Origin: JBBDRV01 sp040905285
GTDB lineage: Bacteria > Bacteroidota > Rhodothermia > Balneolales > Balneolaceae
Assembly (NCBI GenBank): GCA_040905285.1
Contig: JBBDRV010000138.1
Location: 1-6,120 of the forward strand
DNA: 6,120 bases
Direction: 5' to 3'
Shown one piece after another: positions 1 to 4,352 of the stretch. How positions within the stretch are numbered: the stretch's first letter is position 1; the number at the start of each line of letters is the position of its first letter. The translations under genes and the position numbers were made by a program. The notes beneath the pieces are model-generated. The model made no database searches. It saw nothing but the letters and a program-made list of their open reading frames with translations, and was not told the DNA's origin.

Positions 1-2
1 AG

Positions 3-53
3 GGCATATACAGTAACAAGGCTGAGAAGCTGCTGAAAACCCTTGAAGAATAA
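3..53 (+). CDS. C-terminal end of an unidentified upstream gene (5' partial)
   Basis: Of the three plus-strand frames at the left edge, this one alone stays open until a TAA at 51-53; the other two meet stops earlier. It reads GIYSNKAEKLLKTLEE, a lysine/glutamate-rich, probably helical tail of the kind common at the end of cytosolic or helical-repeat proteins. The gene cannot be named from 16 residues. It runs in the same direction as ruvB, whose predicted start lies 48 bp further on, so the two could share a transcript. Reading frame and stop are seen directly; that this is a real gene end is an inference. Confidence 0.5.
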   Translation, partial: GIYSNKAEKLLKTLEE

Positions 54-101
54 ACTGTATAAATTTATTAAGTTGGGGGAGAACAAACCAATCTCCGTAT
101 C

Positions 102-1121
102 GTGCTAAACCCAAATCTTGACCCTTCAGGCAAAGAGGATGTATTTGAACAGACTGTCCGGCCGACGTCGATCAGCGAGTTTATCGGGCAGGAAAAAGTA
201 ATCCGCAATCTCGGTGTATTCATCCAGGCAGCGAAGAAACGGGATGAAGCCCTGGACCATGTGATCCTTTCCGGCCCGCCGGGTTTGGGTAAAACAACCC
301 TTGCCTATATTGTAGCCAATGAAATGAATGTCCGGATCAGACCCACCACCGGGCCGGTGCTGGAAAAGCCGGGTGACCTGGCCGGCCTGCTTACAAATCT
401 GGAAGAGGGTGATGTGCTTTTTATTGATGAGATCCACCGGCTCAACCCTGTCATTGAAGAGTATCTTTATTCAGCTATGGAAGATTACAAGCTGGATATT
501 GTCATTGATTCCGGACCGAACGCCCGGAGCGTCCAGATAGAACTTGCCCGCTTTACGCTTATCGGGGCTACCACAAGAAAAGGTCTTTTGACCGCACCTC
601 TCCGGGCTCGTTTTGGCATAGATATGCGGCTCGATTATTACGATGTGGAACTTCTGCAGCATATCGCCCTGCGAACCGGCCAGATCCTGGACTTCGGGAT
701 AACCGGTGAAGGAGCCCATGAAATCGCACGCAGAAGCAGGGGCACACCGCGCATTGTTAACAAATTGCTTCGCCGTACCCGTGATTTTGCCCAGGTCGAT
801 GATCTTGAAACCATTGATGTGGCTGTGGCGGATAAGGCATTGAATGCACTTGACGTAGACCAGAACGGTCTTGATGAGATGGATATACGGATTTTGCGGG
901 CCATTGTTGAGAACTACGGCGGAGGGCCGGTTGGTCTGGGGACACTGGCCGTGGCGGTCGGTGAAGACAAGGGAACCATCGAAGAGGTATACGAACCCTT
1001 TTTGATCAAAGAGGGATTTATGCAACGCACACCCAAAGGGCGGATTGCCACGGCAAGAACCTATACATATCTCGGTATCAGCCGCCGGCCTGCAGAAGAT
1101 GACCTGTTCAAAGAGAGCTGA
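102..1121 (+). CDS. ruvB: Holliday junction branch migration DNA helicase RuvB
   Basis: RuvB is the AAA+ hexameric ring motor that, with RuvA, drives branch migration of Holliday junctions before RuvC cuts them, in recombinational repair in the cytoplasm. The 339-residue product is full length for the family. Visible motifs are Walker A GPPGLGKT (58-65), Walker B LFIDEIH (106-112), sensor 1 GATTR (155-159), the arginine finger in LRARFG (R170) and sensor 2 in GTPR (R217). The C-terminal winged-helix domain contains GGGPVGL and GTIEEVYEPFLI. The GTG at 102 is chosen because MLNPNLDPSG matches the usual N-terminus of Bacteroidota-type RuvB, and an in-frame TAA at 69-71 prevents a much longer protein. 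The only SD-like run (GGGGGAG, 75-81) lies about 20 nt upstream, too far for normal spacing. ruvA and ruvC are not in the window. The gene converges on dinB with 8 bp between stops. Confidence 0.98.
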   Translation: MLNPNLDPSGKEDVFEQTVRPTSISEFIGQEKVIRNLGVFIQAAKKRDEALDHVILSGPPGLGKTTLAYIVANEMNVRIRPTTGPVLEKPGDLAGLLTNLEEGDVLFIDEIHRLNPVIEEYLYSAMEDYKLDIVIDSGPNARSVQIELARFTLIGATTRKGLLTAPLRARFGIDMRLDYYDVELLQHIALRTGQILDFGITGEGAHEIARRSRGTPRIVNKLLRRTRDFAQVDDLETIDVAVADKALNALDVDQNGLDEMDIRILRAIVENYGGGPVGLGTLAVAVGEDKGTIEEVYEPFLIKEGFMQRTPKGRIATARTYTYLGISRRPAEDDLFKES

Positions 1122-1129
1122 TGCGGTTT

Positions 1130-2236
1130 CTATTCATTCCCTGCAGATCCGGCAGGCACCCTGCCGCTAAATGAGATTTCAAGCTGCTCCCCCAGCCGGA
1201 ATTCATCCAGGTTGAGGGAAGACAGGGTAATGCCCAGCAGCCGCACTTTCCTTTTTCCGGCTTCAGTCTGGTCCAGCAGCCCTGTGGCAATCCGGGCAAT
1301 TTCACCGGGATCCTGCACAAAATGCTTCATGGTGGCGCTCCGGGTTACGGTTTCAAAATTTTTATACCGGGCTTTCAGCGTGACGGTTTTGCCCGCTGCA
1401 TCATGCCGTCTCAGGCTTGAAGCCACTTTATCCGCCAGTTCTGTCAAAAACGTCCGAATCTCTTCAGGATCAGACATATCCTCCGTAAAAGTTTGCTCCT
1501 TGCCGATTGATTTACGGATCCTGTCGGGTTTCACTTCACGATTATCCAGGCCCCTTACTATGCGGTAATAATGATAGCCCGCCTTCCCGAATTTTTTCAC
1601 CAGCTCGACAACATCCCGGTCCCTGAGATCTTTCCCGTTTTCAATACCAAGGGATTCCATTTTTCTCTTTGTGGCTTTTCCAACCCCGTGAAACTTTTCA
1701 ATTTTCAATTCTTCCAGAAACAGTAGAGCTTTTTCCGGCGGGATCACAAACAGACCGTCCGGTTTATCCATATCCGATGCGATTTTGGCCAGAAACTTGT
1801 TTGGAGCAACTCCTGCAGAGGCTGTCAGACCTGTTTCCTGCTTTATTCTTTTTTTGATTTCACGGGCTATAAGAGGTGCCGGAAGAGTGGATTGCCGGGT
1901 TCCGGTGATATCCAGATAGGCTTCATCCAGGGACAGAGGTTCAACCAGTGGAGTATATTCATAAAGAATTTCGCGGATCTGAAGAGATATCAATCGATAG
2001 ACATCAAATCTGGGTGTCAGGAAAATAACATGGGGACAGAGTCTGACAGCCTGTGCTGCCGGCATCGCAGAATGGATGCCGTATTTTCTTGCTTCGTAAC
2101 TTGCAGCTGCCACAACACCTCTTCCGCGGGGATTGCCCCCTACAACAACCGGCTTGCCGCGGAATTCCGGGAAATCCCGCTGCTCTACCGAAGCAAAAAA
2201 GGCGTCCATGTCAATATGAAGAATTTTTTTAGTCAG
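1130..2236 (-). CDS. dinB: DNA polymerase IV (Y-family translesion polymerase), probable CTG start
   Basis: DinB copies past damaged template bases without proofreading. From CTG at 2234-2236 the product is 368 residues, normal for the family, and begins MTKKILHIDMDAFFASVEQR. Catalytic acidic residues are D9 (in HID) and D104/E105 (in SLDEAY). The steric-gate Phe is F14, next come the fingers/palm (GVVAAASYEARKYGI) and the thumb HhH region (FHGVGKATKRKMESLGI). The little-finger domain follows, then a clamp-binding-like QLEISF at about 351-356 with a 12-residue tail ending in GNE. The first ATG in frame (2207-2209) would remove D9, so it is unlikely to be the true start. No ATG, GTG or TTG occurs between it and the in-frame TGA at 2255-2257. 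CTG fits the family alignment best; ATT at 2222-2224 is the alternative. No Shine-Dalgarno is seen. The function is certain, the start is not. Confidence 0.95.
   Translation of the reverse strand: MTKKILHIDMDAFFASVEQRDFPEFRGKPVVVGGNPRGRGVVAAASYEARKYGIHSAMPAAQAVRLCPHVIFLTPRFDVYRLISLQIREILYEYTPLVEPLSLDEAYLDITGTRQSTLPAPLIAREIKKRIKQETGLTASAGVAPNKFLAKIASDMDKPDGLFVIPPEKALLFLEELKIEKFHGVGKATKRKMESLGIENGKDLRDRDVVELVKKFGKAGYHYYRIVRGLDNREVKPDRIRKSIGKEQTFTEDMSDPEEIRTFLTELADKVASSLRRHDAAGKTVTLKARYKNFETVTRSATMKHFVQDPGEIARIATGLLDQTEAGKRKVRLLGITLSSLNLDEFRLGEQLEISFSGRVPAGSAGNE
1150..1166. repeat. Perfect hairpin in the 3' end of dinB, downstream of the ruvB stop
   Basis: CGGCAGG-CAC-CCTGCCG forms a 7-bp perfect stem with a 3-nt loop. 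It starts 28 nt after the ruvB stop and lies inside the last codons of dinB (the GRVPAG stretch). It could slow or end ruvB transcription, but no T-run follows on either strand, so it is not a standard intrinsic terminator. The symmetry is seen; any role is inferred. Confidence 0.4.
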
Positions 2237-2403
2237 AAAGCGGATGGTGTGAGTTCAAATATTGTCTTTTGGGATAGAACCTTTCCCGATGTTAATGCAT
2301 GCTTCCCTGATGATCCGGCGGATCATTTACAAAGCATACAACTGCAAATTTCTGTAACTTGGTTGTGAAAATAAAAACATTAAGCTAAAAAATATTCATT
2401 CGG
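2237..2403. promoter_or_regulatory. Divergent intergenic control region (dinB / small membrane protein)
   Basis: These 167 bp separate the likely dinB start from the start of the divergent membrane-protein gene, so promoters for both must lie here or inside the gene ends. The part nearest the membrane-protein gene (about 2340-2400) is strongly AT-rich. A poor sigma-70-like pair, TTGTGA (2363-2368) and TAAAAA (2386-2391) with a 17-bp spacer, points toward 2404, but it would leave a leader of only a few bases. No convincing Bacteroidota-type TAnnTTTG element was found on either strand. The clearest element is the palindrome at 2310-2326. The assignment as a control region rests on gene arrangement. 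Confidence 0.5.
2310..2326. repeat. 17-bp palindrome, possible operator
   Basis: ATGATCC-GGC-GGATCAT has perfect 7-bp arms around a 3-bp centre. It lies 74 bp upstream of the probable dinB start and 78 bp upstream of the membrane-protein ATG, almost midway. Its size and symmetry suit a dimeric regulator, and its place could let it control both genes. It does not resemble the Gram-positive (GAACNNNNGTTC) or E. coli (CTGT-N8-ACAG) LexA box. The symmetry is seen; the operator role is inferred. Confidence 0.4.
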
Positions 2404-2685
2404 ATGGAAGAATTGAATGGAGTAACGATTTACTGGCTTATCTCAATTGGTCTGATGATAGGATTTATCATGGACGTGGTGATGGGCCGGCGGGGCGTAA
2501 GCCTTGGAGCAAATCTGGCGGGCGGAGTTATCGGCAGTGTACTGATCGGAGTTATTGCTATCATTTTGCAGCTGTTCGGGTCATTGATCTTTGCATCGAT
2601 CGGGACGGTCTCTTTTTTATTCCTGGTAAATATTTTCAAGTTTGAACCTGAATACAAGGATGATACCGAAATAGCAAACCGCTAA
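2404..2685 (+). CDS. Small three-helix membrane protein, GlsB/YeaQ/YmgE-like
   Basis: The 93-residue product is almost entirely hydrophobic, with three predicted transmembrane segments at about residues 8-27, 34-55 and 57-79, and a short charged tail (EPEYKDDTEIANR). The tight basic loop GRRG (28-31) between helices 1 and 2 suggests that this loop and the C-tail face the cytoplasm. Helix 2 is glycine-rich (GANLAGGVIGSVLIG), as in the GlsB/YeaQ/YmgE (transglycosylase-associated) stress membrane proteins, which are of similar size and topology. The resemblance is in layout and glycine pattern, so the family name is tentative; the molecular role of that family is itself poorly known. The start is the first ATG of the frame; no Shine-Dalgarno precedes it. 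It is divergent from dinB and is followed by a 220-bp spacer, so it is probably transcribed alone. Confidence 0.75.
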   Translation: MEELNGVTIYWLISIGLMIGFIMDVVMGRRGVSLGANLAGGVIGSVLIGVIAIILQLFGSLIFASIGTVSFLFLVNIFKFEPEYKDDTEIANR

Positions 2686-2762
2686 CCGGCGGACTGGTGA
2701 GGAACGTGGACATCCCTGTCTGATTTACCGGCAGCGGTTTGCAGCGCTTTTCCAGCCGCCGG
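2674..2762. repeat. Two interleaved inverted repeats (pseudoknot order)
   Basis: GCAAACCGCT (2674-2683) is a perfect inverted repeat of AGCGGTTTGC (2733-2742). CCGGCGGACTGG (2686-2697) pairs with CCAGCCGCCGG (2752-2762), with 11 pairs and one bulged A. The arms come in the order a-b-a'-b', so if both helices form in RNA they make a pseudoknot, with connecting stretches of 2, 35 and 9 nt. The first arm overlaps the last codons and stop of the membrane-protein gene. It could be a 3' end structure or terminator for that gene, or part of a leader for the next. No T-run follows directly. Pairing is read from sequence; folding is not tested. Confidence 0.45.
2731..2750. repeat. 10-bp tandem duplication
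   Basis: GCAGCGGTTT is followed at once by GCAGCGCTTT, identical at 9 of 10 positions. The first copy supplies most of the a' arm of the interleaved inverted repeat. Consistent with slippage or with a repeated binding site; nothing further can be said. Confidence 0.45.
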
Positions 2763-2772
2763 AGAGGGATCT

Positions 2773-2798
2773 GCTGCCTGTCCGGGCAGCCTGTCCGG
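2773..2798. repeat. GC-rich hairpin overlapping a 13-bp period direct repeat
   Basis: GCTGCC (2773-2778) and GGCAGC (2785-2790) form a 6-bp stem with a 6-nt loop. GCCTGTCCGG occurs twice, at 2776-2785 and 2789-2798, a perfect 10-bp direct repeat with a 13-bp period. GCTGCC could also pair with the GGCAGC at 2730-2735, giving an alternative fold. The neighbouring sequence lacks a T-run, so this is not an obvious terminator. Confidence 0.4.
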
Positions 2799-2814
2799 TT
2801 TGTGGCCGCACCTC

Positions 2815-2905
2815 TGATTATACAGGATGAGTGAACAACAAGAGGGCATATTAAGAGAATAAGAGAATAAAAAATTTTACAGGCTCATGTTATATATAAC
2901 CTCAA
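2815..2905 (+). promoter_or_regulatory. AT-rich leader upstream of the glutamate dehydrogenase gene
   Basis: After the GC-rich repeat block the sequence turns AT-rich up to the start codon, which is where the promoter and leader of the downstream operon are expected. It contains a tandem pair of AAGAGAAT (2853-2860 and 2861-2868), an A/T run at about 2868-2879, and the perfect 12-bp palindrome GTTATATATAAC (2889-2900) ending 5 nt before the ATG. There is no Shine-Dalgarno. I could not pair a -35 and a -10 box with good spacing, so no exact promoter is called. Confidence 0.4.
2889..2900. repeat. 12-bp perfect palindrome next to the gdh start codon
   Basis: GTTATATATAAC equals its own reverse complement and ends 5 bp before the ATG at 2906. 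It may be an operator, a -10-like region giving a nearly leaderless mRNA, or a chance product of AT-rich sequence. It also contains the in-frame TAA (2897-2899) that fixes the upstream limit of the gdh reading frame. Confidence 0.35.
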
Positions 2906-4327
2906 ATGCCTTTTCACAAAATGTCTGACGACTACAAGTTTTTTGCACAGGTAAACAAAGCTTTCGATATAGCCGCAGGCTACACAAAATTCGACAAGGG
3001 ACTGCTGGCACAGATGAAAATTTGCAATGATGTTCTTCATATTACATTCCCTCTTGAAAGGGACGACGGGTCGATTGAAGTAATAGAAGGATGGAGAGTT
3101 GAGCACAGCCATCACAAGCTGCCCAGCAAGGGCGGGATACGTTATGCCACCACTGTCAATGAAGATGAAACGATGGCGCTTGCTGCGTTGATGACGTACA
3201 AGTGTGCTGTGGTAAATGTGCCTTTCGGCGGGGCCAAAGGGGGAATAAAAATTGACAAGTCCAAGTTCAGTGACGCTGAAATTGAGCGGATTACCCGCCG
3301 TTACACCTATGAGCTCTATAAAAAGAACTTTATCGGGCCGGGGTCGGATGTGCCTGCTCCGGACTACGGAACGGGCGAACGGGAAATGGCATGGGTACTG
3401 GATACGTACAGACAGTTGAATTCGGATATTAATGCCGAGGGATGTGTAACAGGCAAGCCTATTTCACAGGGCGGCATACGGGGGCGTAAGGAAGCCACAG
3501 GTCGGGGAGTTTACTTTGGTATCCGGGAAGCCTGTGAAAACAGGGAGGATATGCAGGAGCTGGGTCTGCGGCCGGGACTGGAGGGAAAAACGTTCGTGAT
3601 TCAGGGATTGGGAAATGTGGGTTTCCACACGGCCAAGTATTTGGTCGAAGGGGGTGCAAGGATGGTCGGTCTGGCCGAAATAGAGGGATCGGTATATAAC
3701 CCGGACGGAATCGATTTTGATAAGCTTATTGCCTACAGGCAGGAGAAAGGGACTGTTGTCGGATTTGAAGGGGCACAGCTGCTGGAAAACAACAAAAAAG
3801 TGCTGGAGGTGGAGTGTGACATCCTGATACCAGCCGCCCTGGAGAATCAGTTGAATAAACACAATGCCCGTAATATCAGGGCAAGCATCATTGCCGAGGC
3901 TGCAAATGGACCCACCACCTCCGAAGCGCATAGTATTATGAAAAAGAGGGGATCCTTGATCATACCGGATAATTATCTGAATGCGGGAGGTGTTACCGTC
4001 TCCTATTTCGAATGGTTAAAAAATCTTTCACATGTACGGTTCGGCCGCCTGGGAAAACGATTTGAAGAAACAAGCCTGCGCAAGATTCTCTCTGTCATTG
4101 AAAATATCTCGGATCGTCAGTTTACAGATCTGGAGCGGGGATATCTGGCGCAGGGGGCGGGGGAATCCGAACTGGTGGATTCCGGCCTGGAAGAGACGAT
4201 GATCCTGGCCTATAATGAGATCAACGAACTCCGGAAAAAACACGATGTGGATCTGAGAACGGCGGCGTTTATAACCGGAATTGAGAAGGTTGGAATTATT
4301 TACGAATCCATGGGCATATTCCCATAG
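2906..4327 (+). CDS. Glutamate dehydrogenase (Glu/Leu/Phe/Val family, mitochondrial-like)
   Basis: This cytosolic enzyme oxidatively deaminates L-glutamate to 2-oxoglutarate and ammonia, or the reverse. The 473-residue protein aligns to bovine/human mitochondrial glutamate dehydrogenase with a constant offset of 15 from mature bovine numbering over the key residues. These are substrate-binding K75 (KGGIRY) and K99, catalytic K111 (PFGGAKGG), D153 (DVPAPD) and S366 (GGVTVSYFEW). The Rossmann motif GLGNVG is at 234-239; E258 after the second strand sits where NAD-preferring forms have an acidic residue, so NAD use is likely but not certain. Residues about 380-420 extend beyond the compact bacterial form and resemble a shortened antenna. 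The start is ATG 2906, the first after an in-frame TAA at 2897; ATG 2921 (MSDDYK) is also possible. The S9 peptidase gene begins 25 bp after the stop, suggesting co-transcription. Confidence 0.95.
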   Translation: MPFHKMSDDYKFFAQVNKAFDIAAGYTKFDKGLLAQMKICNDVLHITFPLERDDGSIEVIEGWRVEHSHHKLPSKGGIRYATTVNEDETMALAALMTYKCAVVNVPFGGAKGGIKIDKSKFSDAEIERITRRYTYELYKKNFIGPGSDVPAPDYGTGEREMAWVLDTYRQLNSDINAEGCVTGKPISQGGIRGRKEATGRGVYFGIREACENREDMQELGLRPGLEGKTFVIQGLGNVGFHTAKYLVEGGARMVGLAEIEGSVYNPDGIDFDKLIAYRQEKGTVVGFEGAQLLENNKKVLEVECDILIPAALENQLNKHNARNIRASIIAEAANGPTTSEAHSIMKKRGSLIIPDNYLNAGGVTVSYFEWLKNLSHVRFGRLGKRFEETSLRKILSVIENISDRQFTDLERGYLAQGAGESELVDSGLEETMILAYNEINELRKKHDVDLRTAAFITGIEKVGIIYESMGIFP

Positions 4328-4352
4328 GATGTAGAGAGCCAGAAAGTCAGCC

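Noticed and set aside
471..1025. Long minus-strand open frame inside ruvB
   Set aside because: It is antisense to a gene with complete RuvB motifs, and its translation shows no recognisable domain.
2253..2280. GTTC...GAAC pair upstream of dinB considered as a LexA box
   Set aside because: The arms are four bases, 20 bp apart and in the opposite order to the Gram-positive GAAC-N4-GTTC box.
1892..2368. Plus-strand open frame of 158 codons across dinB and its upstream region
   Set aside because: Most of it is the complement of the conserved dinB N-terminal domain; the translation is rich in Cys and His with no family-like pattern.
2363..2391. TTGTGA / TAAAAA pair with 17-bp spacing considered as a promoter for the membrane-protein gene
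   Set aside because: Each box matches the consensus at four of six positions in AT-rich DNA, and the start codon would be only 12 bp after the -10 box; too weak to call.
2650..2830. Minus-strand frame open for about 60 codons across the repeat-rich spacer
   Set aside because: No start codon at its upstream end and the translation is low-information; openness is probably due to GC-rich sequence.
2827..2862. Possible short upstream ORF (MSEQQEGILRE) before gdh
   Set aside because: Only 11 codons, no ribosome binding site, and no regulatory amino-acid run that would suggest an attenuator leader peptide.
3464..3931. Minus-strand open frame inside the glutamate dehydrogenase gene
   Set aside because: Antisense shadow of the conserved Rossmann domain coding region; no start signal and no domain.
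4310..4325. ATGGG-CATATT-CCCAT hairpin at the gdh stop codon considered as a terminator
   Set aside because: Only 5 bp of stem and no T-run after it; read-through into the peptidase gene seems more likely.
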